From the NCBI GenBank assembly GCA_015067435.1, contig SVMM01000024.1, positions 1 to 37,102 on the forward strand: a stretch of 37,102 bases of DNA, written 5' to 3'. The notes below the pieces were generated by a model. It worked only from the letters and a program-made list of their open reading frames with translations, did not search any database and was not told the origin of the DNA. Position numbers and translations under genes: made by a program. How positions within the stretch are numbered: position 1 is the stretch's first letter; each line of letters opens with the position of its first letter. The DNA is from Oscillospiraceae bacterium (GTDB lineage Bacteria; Bacillota; Clostridia; Oscillospirales; Oscillospiraceae). Positions 30,728 through 37,102 of the stretch are shown here, piece by piece.

Positions 30728-32365
30728 TCAGTTCTTGACCACGTCGTTGAACCATACGCGGTCGTCCATCGCGGTGGCAATGCCGGTCAGGTTCGACTTG
30801 CTCACAATGATGAAGTTGTCGGCATACAGCGCAATTGCCTTGAAATCCTGCATCAACCGCTCCGACACGGCGACATATGCCTCCGCGCGCTCGTCAGGGT
30901 CGTTGATGTGCCGCGCGGTGTTGAGCAGTGCGGTCAGCTCCTGATCCTCCCAGCGATAGCCGGATTCCTCCGTAAAGCACCAGTACAGGATGTCCGCGTC
31001 GTTCCACTCATAGGCGCGCGAACCGATGGTATAGTCATCGGCGCGCATCCGCTCCTTGATGTACTCCGCCGGCTCGTAAAGCACCTCCGTATCCACGCCG
31101 ATGGCGGCAAACTGCTTCTCCAGCACCCCGCCGGCGGTCATAAAGCTGTACCGGTCCGAAGGGATCATCATGTAGAAGCTCAGCGGCTCGCCGTTCTTTT
31201 CCACAATGCCGTCACCGTCGATATCCTTCCAACCCGCCTCCGCCAACAGCGCGCGGGCATGCTCGGGATCGTATCGCAGCGTCTCGGAGAGCTTTTCCTC
31301 CTCCTCCGCGCTGTAACCCGCCTGCGCCGGAACCAGAAAACCGTAGAACGGGGTAACAATACCGCCCAGCACCTCGTTGATCGCGTCGCGATCCACGGCA
31401 TAGGTCAGCGCCTGACGCACGCGGATGTCCCGCAGAGGCTCCTGATTCGTTTGCAGATTCAGGTAGCAGACGCCGGGCTGCTGATACGACCAGACGTTGT
31501 AGTTCGAGTTGGCCTCCAGCTCCGCCCAGCGGTATGTCGGAGCATGGTACGCAATGTCCACGCGGCCGGCGTCAAGCTCTCTCATGCGCTCCTCCCCGTC
31601 CGGGATAAAGCGGATCACGATCGTCTCAAAATTCGGCAGGCCATGGTTCTTCAGCGCGGGATTGTTCGTGTGGAAGTACTCGTTGCGCTTGAGCACCAGA
31701 TGGGAGCCCTCCACCCATTCGTCAACATAGTACGCGCCGTTCATGACGGGGCAGCGGTTGAACTCCCAGTCCCCGACGTGCCCGACCTCCGCGACGTCCA
31801 CGATGCCGCAGAACAGGCTTGCGATATCCGCGATGCTGTAGGGCGAAGGAGCGCTGAAATTATACCGGACCGTGCGCTCGTCGATGACGTCGATGCTGGT
31901 CAGGGTATCCAGATCATCCACATATTCGCTGATCGCGAGGAACCGTTCCGTCGACGCCTTGACCGCCTCGGCGTCCAGCTTGTCGCCGTTGCTGAACCTT
32001 GCGTCGGCAGGCAGGACAAACTCGATGTAATCATCCGTGAGCGTGAAGGACTCCGCAAAAGCGGGATGCAGCTCCGTCAGATCGGTGCTGTAGACCACCA
32101 GCGGCTCCGCCACCAGGTCATGCACCATGTTGCCGTAACTGATCTGCTGGACGTCAAGCCCCTCGATCTCATCCTCGATGGCGATCACCAGCGTGTTCTC
32201 ATCCGGAAGTGGGATCGTCGGCTCGTCGTCGACGACCGGCTTGTCCGGCTCAACCGCGGGCGGCGTTGCCGGCTGCTCGGCATCGGGCTTTGTTCCCCCT
32301 CCGCCGCAGGCGGCAAGAGACAGAAGCAAAAGCAGAGCCAGCCCAAATGCACGGATCTTTTTCAT
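30728..32365 (-). CDS. ABC transporter solute-binding lipoprotein, family 5 (peptide/nickel type)
   Basis: A 545-residue secreted lipoprotein: signal peptide, lipobox LAAC (Cys20), a Pro/Asp-rich linker, and a family-5 solute-binding fold (IEDEIEGLDVQQ, LPADARFSNGDKL, VRYNFSAPSPYS, RVDIAYHAP, L-N-L-Q-T-N-Q-E-P-L-R-D-I-R-V-R-Q-A-L-T-Y-A-V-D type block). This family usually captures peptides, nickel or opines for an ABC importer. No permease or ATPase genes are next to it, so it is an orphan here and may serve an importer elsewhere or act as a sensor. ATG 32365 with AGGAGG 6 bases upstream was chosen over a longer frame that includes the promoter at 32427-32454. Confidence 0.9.
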   Translation of the reverse strand: MKKIRAFGLALLLLLSLAACGGGGTKPDAEQPATPPAVEPDKPVVDDEPTIPLPDENTLVIAIEDEIEGLDVQQISYGNMVHDLVAEPLVVYSTDLTELHPAFAESFTLTDDYIEFVLPADARFSNGDKLDAEAVKASTERFLAISEYVDDLDTLTSIDVIDERTVRYNFSAPSPYSIADIASLFCGIVDVAEVGHVGDWEFNRCPVMNGAYYVDEWVEGSHLVLKRNEYFHTNNPALKNHGLPNFETIVIRFIPDGEERMRELDAGRVDIAYHAPTYRWAELEANSNYNVWSYQQPGVCYLNLQTNQEPLRDIRVRQALTYAVDRDAINEVLGGIVTPFYGFLVPAQAGYSAEEEEKLSETLRYDPEHARALLAEAGWKDIDGDGIVEKNGEPLSFYMMIPSDRYSFMTAGGVLEKQFAAIGVDTEVLYEPAEYIKERMRADDYTIGSRAYEWNDADILYWCFTEESGYRWEDQELTALLNTARHINDPDERAEAYVAVSERLMQDFKAIALYADNFIIVSKSNLTGIATAMDDRVWFNDVVKN

Positions 32366-32426
32366 GGTCAACCTCCTATTGCCCAATGCAGTCGCGTCGT
32401 AGAATGCCATAGCTGCTTTTCTGTCT

Positions 32427-32454
32427 ATTATACCATGGATCACGGAAATATCAA
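32427..32454 (-). promoter_or_regulatory. Promoter of the solute-binding lipoprotein gene
   Basis: On the minus strand TTGATA (32449-32454) and perfect TATAAT (32427-32432) are separated by 16 bases. Confidence 0.75.
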
Positions 32455-32482
32455 GTACCCGAGCCGGCTGCGTCGGGCCGCG

Positions 32483-33163
32483 TCACTTTGTGATGACGCG
32501 ATGGTCGATGTTATAGCGAATTTGTCCGAGCCGCGCGTCCAGTTCCGCGCCGAGCTCTGCGCACGCGCGCAGCTCCCGTCGAACCTGCTCCGGCGCGATG
32601 AGGTCCTTCTCCTGCGCAAGCCTTTCGCGCACGTCGCTCCAAAGCTGCATGACGCCCGTCCGCAGCCGCACCTCGACCTTCATCTGCCGCGTCTGCCCGC
32701 GCAGCGTGACCGGCACGGCGAGCAGCAGATGCAAGGCGCGATAGCCGTCTTCTCCGGGCGCCTCAACCCAATCCTCCCGTTTGAGCACCGTCACGCCGTC
32801 CTCTCCTGTGAGTGCGTCGGCGAGCTGATACAACGCCGTCGGGAACATGCACACGACCGTTATCGCAGCGATATCGTCGATCGCCTTTTCGACGTTTTCG
32901 GCGGTCATCTGCTTCTGCTCGTTGAGCATCGCGTCGACCACCGCGTCCGCGGCCTTCAGCTCCGGGCGCACCGACACGACGGGGTCACTCTCATTTTTCA
33001 GCGTCAGCTCCTCACGCAGACGGCTGACCCGCGCCTCCGTCTCCGTCAGCGCTGTGCGATAATACGCCATCAGCTCCTGAAAGGCAATGGCGTTCTCCTC
33101 CACCCAGCGGCTCAGCTCCTTTTTCGATACGCGCTTGACCAGCGCCTTTTCCACTGTGCTCAT
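32483..33163 (-). CDS. RelA/SpoT-like synthetase domain protein, divergent (small alarmone synthetase type)
   Basis: A 226-residue protein aligning by eye with RelQ-type small alarmone synthetases: an N-terminal ELMAYYRTALTE helix, an ID-DIAAITVVCMF strand (family DIAG-x-R-V), KREDWVEAPGEDGYRALH (family NGYRSLH) and MKVEVRLRT (family EVQIRT). Several usually conserved nucleotide-contact positions differ: the R after DIAG is Thr, the family EHK after the tryptophan helix reads RER, and lysines in the N-terminal loop are lost. It may therefore have altered or no (p)ppGpp synthesis. It starts right after the dnaJ stop (TAA then ATG), with AAAGGAG upstream, so the two are co-expressed under the CIRCE-controlled promoter. 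This pairing is unusual. An unrelated nucleotidyltransferase fold is the alternative. Confidence 0.78.
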   Translation of the reverse strand: MSTVEKALVKRVSKKELSRWVEENAIAFQELMAYYRTALTETEARVSRLREELTLKNESDPVVSVRPELKAADAVVDAMLNEQKQMTAENVEKAIDDIAAITVVCMFPTALYQLADALTGEDGVTVLKREDWVEAPGEDGYRALHLLLAVPVTLRGQTRQMKVEVRLRTGVMQLWSDVRERLAQEKDLIAPEQVRRELRACAELGAELDARLGQIRYNIDHRVITK

Positions 33164-34306
33164 TTATCCCGCGCTCCTTTTCATCCGATAGTTTTCCGCG
33201 TGCAGCGACGCGTCGAATTTCCGCAGCAGCTCCGCCTGCGCGGGGCTGAGGTTTTGCGGTGTCTCCACGCGCACGGTCACATATTGGTCGCCGCGGCCGC
33301 AGCCGTTCGCAACGCCCTTGCCCCTGAGGCGAAACCTCGTCCCGGACTGCGTGCCCGCCGGAATCCGGTATTTCACCCGTCCGTCGATGGTCGGCACCTC
33401 GATCTCCGCGCCGAGCGCCGCCTGCGCCATCGTAACCGGCGCCTCGCAGCAGACGTCCGCACCCTCGCGGCGGAAAATGCCGTGCGGCCGGATGTTGACC
33501 GTGATTTGCAGGTCGCCCGCCGGACCGCCGTTTCTCCCCATGCCGCCCTGTCCGCGCAGCGTAACCGTCTGCCCGCTGTCGATTCCGGCGGGAATATGCA
33601 CCCGAATCGTCCGGCGGCGGCGCACCGCGCCTTTTCCGCCGCAGGTTGGGCAGGGCTTTCGAATCAGCTTGCCCGTGCCGCCGCAGCGCGGGCAGGGCGC
33701 GCCGGTCGACAGGAAGCCCAGCGGCGTCTGCTGGCGGCGCTGCGTTGTACCGCTGCCGCCGCAGTCGGGGCAGCGCTCCGCCGCTGTGCCCCGCGCGCAG
33801 CCGCTCCCCCCGCAGTCGGCGCAGGGTTCGATGCGCTCGATGCGCATATCCTTCTCACAGCCGAACGCCGCCTCCTCAAAGCTGACGCTCGTCTCCGCGC
33901 GCAGCGTGTCGCCGCGCTGCGGCGCTTTTGCCCGCGTTCCCGACGCACCGCCGAAGCCGCCGCCGAAGATCCCGCCGAACAGATCGCCGAGGTCGCCGAG
34001 ATCGAAGTCCATGCGGCCGGTAAAGCCCGACGCGCCCTGCGCTCCGGCAGCCGCCTCCGGTGAAAAATTGGGGTCGACGCCGGCAAAGCCGAACTGATCA
34101 TAGCGCGCTTTCTTTTCCGGATCGGACAGCACCTCGTTTGCCTCGTTGATCTCTTTGAACCTCTCCTCGGCGGCCCTGCTGTCCGGATTCATGTCCGGAT
34201 GATACTTCCGCGCCAGCTTTTTGTATGCCTTCTTGATTTCCTCCGCCGAAGCGCCGCGCCGCAGGCCCAGCACCTCGTAATAATCTCGCTTATTGTTCGC
34301 AGGCAT
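33164..34306 (-). CDS. dnaJ: Chaperone protein DnaJ
   Basis: A 380-residue type I Hsp40: J domain (about 7-72, HPD at 36-38), a Gly/Phe-rich linker ([12 protein letters not shown]), a zinc region with four C-x2-C-x-G-x-G repeats ([32 protein letters not shown]), and the two beta-rich substrate domains. DnaJ delivers clients to DnaK and stimulates its ATPase. ATG 34306 has GGGAGG 8 bases upstream; a longer frame reaches 34390 without a better site. It is not next to dnaK or grpE in this window, and it is followed by the RelA/SpoT-like gene instead. A CIRCE element lies about 90 bases upstream, pointing to HrcA control. Confidence 0.95.
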   Translation of the reverse strand: MPANNKRDYYEVLGLRRGASAEEIKKAYKKLARKYHPDMNPDSRAAEERFKEINEANEVLSDPEKKARYDQFGFAGVDPNFSPEAAAGAQGASGFTGRMDFDLGDLGDLFGGIFGGGFGGASGTRAKAPQRGDTLRAETSVSFEEAAFGCEKDMRIERIEPCADCGGSGCARGTAAERCPDCGGSGTTQRRQQTPLGFLSTGAPCPRCGGTGKLIRKPCPTCGGKGAVRRRRTIRVHIPAGIDSGQTVTLRGQGGMGRNGGPAGDLQITVNIRPHGIFRREGADVCCEAPVTMAQAALGAEIEVPTIDGRVKYRIPAGTQSGTRFRLRGKGVANGCGRGDQYVTVRVETPQNLSPAQAELLRKFDASLHAENYRMKRSAG

Positions 34307-34396
34307 CGTCTCCGCCTCCCTTGCATATCTTTTTGTAACCAGTATAGGACGCACCTGTGAACAAAACTGCACTAACTTATGAACAAACAATGAACA

Positions 34397-34423
34397 TTGG
34401 CACTCTCAGCGTTTGAGTGCTAA
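34397..34423. promoter_or_regulatory. CIRCE operator (HrcA site) upstream of dnaJ
   Basis: TTGGCACTC-N9-GAGTGCTAA matches the CIRCE consensus TTAGCACTC-N9-GAGTGCTAA at 17 of 18 arm positions. CIRCE binds the heat-shock repressor HrcA. Its place about 90 bases upstream of dnaJ makes dnaJ and the following gene the likely targets; the plus-strand carboxypeptidase promoter lies 52 bases away. Confidence 0.88.
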
Positions 34424-34434
34424 CGACGGTGATG

Positions 34435-34464
34435 CGGCAAAAATCAATCGATTGCCGTTTTTTT
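34435..34464 (+). terminator. Possible plus-strand terminator upstream of the carboxypeptidase promoter
   Basis: CGGCAA and TTGCCG form a 6-bp stem around an 11-base loop, followed by T7. No plus-strand gene ends here, so it may stop readthrough or antisense transcription across the dnaJ upstream region. Confidence 0.4.
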
Positions 34465-34475
34465 CGACGTTTTTA

Positions 34476-34504
34476 TTGACACCAATCCAATGCTTTGATA
34501 TGCT
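34476..34504 (+). promoter_or_regulatory. Promoter of the D,D-carboxypeptidase gene
   Basis: Perfect TTGACA (34476-34481) and TATGCT (34499-34504) are separated by 17 bases, the same hexamer pair and spacing as at 24938-24966. Confidence 0.75.
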
Positions 34505-34579
34505 TTCCCGGAAGGAGATGAAGCAACCGCGGGCAGCCGCTGATTCTTCCGCCGCCATGTGTTTGCTTCTGCTGGTAAA

Positions 34580-35683
34580 ATGATAAAGTCATACAACGGC
34601 CGCGGGTTCGGAACGGGACAGATGCGGCAAAGGAAAAAAAGAATTTGGATCGGCGTGGGCATTTTCGCTTGCCTTGCCCTTGCCGGCACGCTGATCCTGC
34701 TGCAGCATCTGCTGCCCGCGGCGCAGCCGGAGGCGCCGACGGAACCGGATGAAACCGCCGTCGAGACGATCGCCATCGTACACGAGGATGAACCCGTGGA
34801 GCCGGAGCCGGAACCCGAACCGCCGTTTTCCCTGCACGAGGAGGCCGATACGATCTTCCTCGACGCGGACGCCGAAAGCTCCGGGGGCGATGACAAGCAT
34901 CAGGTCGAAAGCAAATTCATCGTGCTGGCAGACGCCGAGACCGGCGAGATCATCGTGGAGAAAAACTCAGACGCAAGAATGTACCCCGCGTCGATGACAA
35001 AGGTACTGACGCTTCTGGTTGCCACGGAGCACATGCCGGAGGACGCCGACGGCACATTTACGATGACGCGGGAGGTCGCGGATTACTGCTACCTCAACGA
35101 GTGCAGCGTGGTGGGCTACATCGTCGGCGAGGAGATCCCCATCAGCGAGTTGCTTTACGGCTGTATCCTGTGCTCCGGCGCGGACGCCTGCCTCGGATTG
35201 GTCGAGGTGACCGCCGGCGGCTCCCACGAGCAATTTGTGGAGTGGATGAACGAAAAGGTCGAGGAGCTGGGTCTTTCGGAAACGACGCATTTCACCAACT
35301 GCGTCGGCCTGTTCAACGAGGAGCACTACACCACGGCGCGGGATATGGCGGCGATCATGCACGCCGCGCTGGGAAATGAAAAATGCCGAGAAATTCTCTC
35401 CACCCATAAATTCCTGTCGGAACCGACGGAGCAGCATCCCGACGGTCAGGTGCTGTCCAACCTGTTCCTGCGCCGCATAGAGGATCAGGATACCGGGAGC
35501 ATCACGGTCCTCTGCGGCAAGACGGGCTATGTTCCCGAATCCGGCTGCTGTGCCGTCAGCTACGGCGAGGATGAGGCGGGACACCGCTATCTCTGCGTCA
35601 CCGGAAAATCCAGCGGCTCGTGGAGAACGGTCTACGACCACACCGCGCTCTACTACGATTATACACAGAACACCGGCGGTTGA
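34580..35683 (+). CDS. D-alanyl-D-alanine carboxypeptidase (peptidase S11, DacA-like)
   Basis: A roughly 367-residue membrane-anchored penicillin-binding protein: a membrane segment at about 22-43, an acidic Pro/Glu-rich linker (to about 100), and a peptidase S11 domain that trims the terminal D-Ala from cell-wall peptides. The catalytic S-x-x-K is SMTK (138-141) and the third motif KTG is at 314-316. The second motif, normally S-G-N, reads SGA (199-201): the active-site Asn is Ala, which I recall in some clostridial homologues. The start is uncertain: ATG 34580 overlaps the stop of a 21-codon frame (34518-34583), while ATG 34622, directly before the membrane segment, is the alternative; neither has a strong ribosome site. 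Confidence 0.87.
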   Translation: MIKSYNGRGFGTGQMRQRKKRIWIGVGIFACLALAGTLILLQHLLPAAQPEAPTEPDETAVETIAIVHEDEPVEPEPEPEPPFSLHEEADTIFLDADAESSGGDDKHQVESKFIVLADAETGEIIVEKNSDARMYPASMTKVLTLLVATEHMPEDADGTFTMTREVADYCYLNECSVVGYIVGEEIPISELLYGCILCSGADACLGLVEVTAGGSHEQFVEWMNEKVEELGLSETTHFTNCVGLFNEEHYTTARDMAAIMHAALGNEKCREILSTHKFLSEPTEQHPDGQVLSNLFLRRIEDQDTGSITVLCGKTGYVPESGCCAVSYGEDEAGHRYLCVTGKSSGSWRTVYDHTALYYDYTQNTGG

Positions 35684-35707
35684 TCCGTCCGGAACCATAA
35701 CGCACAT

Positions 35708-35747
35708 AAAAGGGCTGCAGCGAAGATTGAACCGTTGCAGCCCTTTT
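35708..35747. terminator. Bidirectional terminator after the carboxypeptidase gene
   Basis: A 12-bp perfect outer stem (AAAAGGGCTGCA and complement) ends in TTTT on both strands, serving the convergent carboxypeptidase and isochorismatase-like genes. Confidence 0.85.
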
Positions 35748-35762
35748 GTTGTTGATGTGATT

Positions 35763-36359
35763 TCAGTCTCCCGCGATCGCGGCCAGATACTCGCCGCTGC
35801 TCATGATCGTCGTGTGCACCGGCGTGAAGATCTCCGCAAGCGCCTTGATCTCCGCATCCAGCTCCACGCTCTGTCCGGCGATGCAGTCATAGAGGTACAC
35901 GACCTCGTAGCCCATGTCGATCGCGTCCATCATCGTCGCCAGCACGCAGCACTCCGCCGTCACGCCGGTCAGAACAATCGCTTTCTTCCCCTCCAGCGCG
36001 GCGAGCACGCCCTCCGCCTTCATGGAGGAATACGTCGTCTTCCCGGCAACCTTCCCCTCCGCCGCATACGGCGCCATCTCTCCGGACAGCTCGGCGAGGA
36101 ACGGGTTTTCGTTGATGTCCCGGAACGCCTCGTTGTACTGCTTCCAGCGTCCGGCCGGAGCGGTCGGGGCAAGAAATCTGGTCAGGATATAATCCGGCGC
36201 ATTTGCCGCATTCAGGAGCCGGATCGTGTTTTTCATCGCCTCCGGCATCCCCGGGCAGCCCCAGTCATAGCCCGGAAGATAGACGTTTTGGAAATCGACG
36301 ACAAGCAGAAGGTCCTGCGAGGCATCACGGCGCGCGGCTTTCGTTTCCACGGTTTTCAT
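35763..36359 (-). CDS. Isochorismatase-like cysteine hydrolase
   Basis: A 198-residue hydrolase of the isochorismatase/nicotinamidase superfamily. The catalytic triad is visible: Asp22 in LLVVDFQN, Lys107 in AGKTTYSS and Cys138 in TGVTAECCVL, with the adjacent Cys137 unusual. Family members cleave amides or enol-ethers such as nicotinamide, N-carbamoylsarcosine, ureidoacrylate and isochorismate; the specific substrate is not readable. Its ATG overlaps the STAS gene stop by 4 bases (ATGA), so both are co-translated. The nearby preA (pyrimidine reduction) makes a ureide or carbamoyl substrate one possibility, but this is speculative. Confidence 0.88.
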   Translation of the reverse strand: MKTVETKAARRDASQDLLLVVDFQNVYLPGYDWGCPGMPEAMKNTIRLLNAANAPDYILTRFLAPTAPAGRWKQYNEAFRDINENPFLAELSGEMAPYAAEGKVAGKTTYSSMKAEGVLAALEGKKAIVLTGVTAECCVLATMMDAIDMGYEVVYLYDCIAGQSVELDAEIKALAEIFTPVHTTIMSSGEYLAAIAGD

Positions 36360-36652
36360 TCGATGCTGAGGATGTCCGAAAAACCGGTCACTTCAAAAAT
36401 ATCCATAATGTCGCTGTTTGCATTGCGCACCACCATACTGCCCTGCTTGTTCATGGTTTTCTGCGCCGAGAGCAGGACGCGAAGCCCCGCGGACGAGATA
36501 TAGGCAAGCTCCGCGAAATCGAGCTCCAGCTCCGTCACGCCGTCCAGAGACGTGCGCAGCTCCTCCTCAAGCTGCGGCGCGGTGGTCGTGTCCAAGCGTC
36601 CCTCCAGTGCAAGAGTCAGCTTGCCGCCGTCTTTTTTATTGGTGATTGTCAT
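36356..36652 (-). CDS. STAS domain protein (anti-sigma factor antagonist type)
   Basis: A 98-residue single STAS domain with the pattern GRLDTTTAPQLEEEL, then LELDFAELAYISSAGLRVLL, where the Ser of the S-S-A-G-L loop is the usual phosphorylation site in the SpoIIAA/RsbV family. Such proteins bind anti-sigma or serine-kinase partners in a phosphorylation-dependent switch. No anti-sigma kinase gene is next to it, so it may act with a remote partner. ATG 36652 was chosen because GGAGG lies 8 bases upstream; an ATG five codons earlier would overlap that site. It is translationally coupled to the isochorismatase-like gene. Confidence 0.88.
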   Translation of the reverse strand: MTITNKKDGGKLTLALEGRLDTTTAPQLEEELRTSLDGVTELELDFAELAYISSAGLRVLLSAQKTMNKQGSMVVRNANSDIMDIFEVTGFSDILSIE

Positions 36653-36697
36653 TGTTACCGCCTCCATAAATGAATTCTTATCGTCTGCTCACAGAGC

Positions 36698-37102
36698 TTA
36701 TGTTTTTTCCACGCGCTTGCGGCTGGATGTGATCGCCCGCTGCGGGCAGACCAGCACGCACAGGTGGCAGCCCACGCACTTTTTCGCGTCGAGGCGCGGC
36801 CTGCGATCCTCACCGAGCCGGATTGCCTGATGCCCGCCGTCCGCGCAGGAGATCTCGCAGCGTCCGCAGCCGATGCACTTCTCGCGGTGGAACTTCGGAT
36901 AGATGACCGTGTCGCGCTCCAGCACGTCCGTCGTCTCGCTGACGGAGCCGAGCGCAAGGCCCCGCGCCTCGGCGACGCTGCGGAAGCCCTTCTCCGCAAG
37001 ATAGTAGTTGAGGCCCGCCTTGAGGTCGTCGATGATGCGGTAGCCGTACTGCATCACCGCGGTCGTAACCTGGATGCTGCCCGCGCCGAGCAGGATGAAC
37101 TC
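36698..37102 (-). CDS. preA: NAD-dependent dihydropyrimidine dehydrogenase subunit PreA, C-terminal part
   Basis: The frame enters from beyond the window edge, so only the last 134 residues are seen. It begins with EFILLGAGSIQVTTAVMQYG, the end of a flavin-binding dihydroorotate-dehydrogenase-like barrel, and continues into two [4Fe-4S] ferredoxin motifs (CIGCGRCEISC and CVGCHLCVLVC). This arrangement is characteristic of PreA, which with PreT reduces uracil and thymine to dihydropyrimidines. Electrons pass through these clusters. The partner preT could lie upstream, outside the window. The gene ends 45 bases before the STAS start on the same strand, so an operon is possible. Confidence 0.88.
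   Translation of the reverse strand, partial: EFILLGAGSIQVTTAVMQYGYRIIDDLKAGLNYYLAEKGFRSVAEARGLALGSVSETTDVLERDTVIYPKFHREKCIGCGRCEISCADGGHQAIRLGEDRRPRLDAKKCVGCHLCVLVCPQRAITSSRKRVEKT

Noticed and set aside
30425-34063. A 1212-codon plus-strand open frame
   Set aside because: It runs opposite the lipoprotein, the RelA/SpoT-like gene and dnaJ, all of which have clear families. Its composition (R, H, L, A-rich) is that of a complementary-strand artefact.
1-37102. CRISPR arrays, tRNA/rRNA genes, insertion sequences or prophage genes
   Set aside because: No spaced direct repeats, transposase or integrase frames, or RNA gene signatures were seen; all gaps are short and accounted for.

Overview
The window looks like chromosome from a GC-rich, strictly anaerobic Clostridia-type Firmicute, most likely a gut Oscillospiraceae-like bacterium. 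This is inferred from features rather than from a search: AGGAGG-type ribosome sites, TTGACA/TATAAT promoters, a CIRCE heat-shock operator, S-layer homology proteins, a Y-family polymerase paired with a YolD-like protein, lipoproteins with Gram-positive signal peptides, and oxygen-sensitive iron-sulfur enzymes. Coding density is high, and no rRNA, tRNA, CRISPR array, insertion sequence or prophage was seen.

Layout. 1-2574 (minus): a shikimate dehydrogenase-family gene followed by TRAP transporter small and large permease genes, the last cut by the window start. 2838-3335: a PepSY membrane protein. 3408-6593 (plus): an operon of zinc-ribbon protein, esterase, MoxR-type AAA+ ATPase and CoxE-like VWA protein. 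6612-8771: two convergent, paralogous SLH proteins; the minus one lies downstream of a PlsC-like acyltransferase with a zinc ribbon (8834-10105). 10262-12292 (plus): a Y-family DNA polymerase and its YolD-like partner. 12320-16010 (plus): a compact five-gene cluster of YedF, a DUF3343 protein, a double-cubane-type reductase, a second DUF3343 protein and a cysteine desulfurase-like enzyme, read here as a selenium/sulfur trafficking unit. 16076-22937: a signalling region with a tandem-HNH protein translationally coupled to a GGDEF diguanylate cyclase, facing a FIST sensor gene and a 1146-residue PAS-kinase-REC-REC-HD-GYP-HPt protein. 22978-24866 (minus): a membrane protein, a metallo-beta-lactamase-fold hydrolase and a DUF3237 protein. 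24938-30659 (plus): a membrane-bound AraC-type regulator and a complete dctQ-dctM-dctP TRAP operon. 30670-32454 (minus): an orphan family-5 solute-binding lipoprotein. 32483-34423 (minus): dnaJ under a CIRCE operator, abutting a divergent RelA/SpoT-like synthetase gene. 34476-35747 (plus): a DacA-like D,D-carboxypeptidase. 35763-37102 (minus): an isochorismatase-like hydrolase, a STAS protein and the 3' end of preA.

The most unusual parts are the selenium/sulfur cluster with its two different DUF3343 proteins, the HNH/GGDEF pair facing the HD-GYP phosphorelay, and the dnaJ plus degenerate alarmone-synthetase pair under heat-shock control. Several starts were moved from the longest possible reading frame on ribosome-site or promoter grounds, notably for the AraC-type regulator, whose own promoter lies inside the longest frame.
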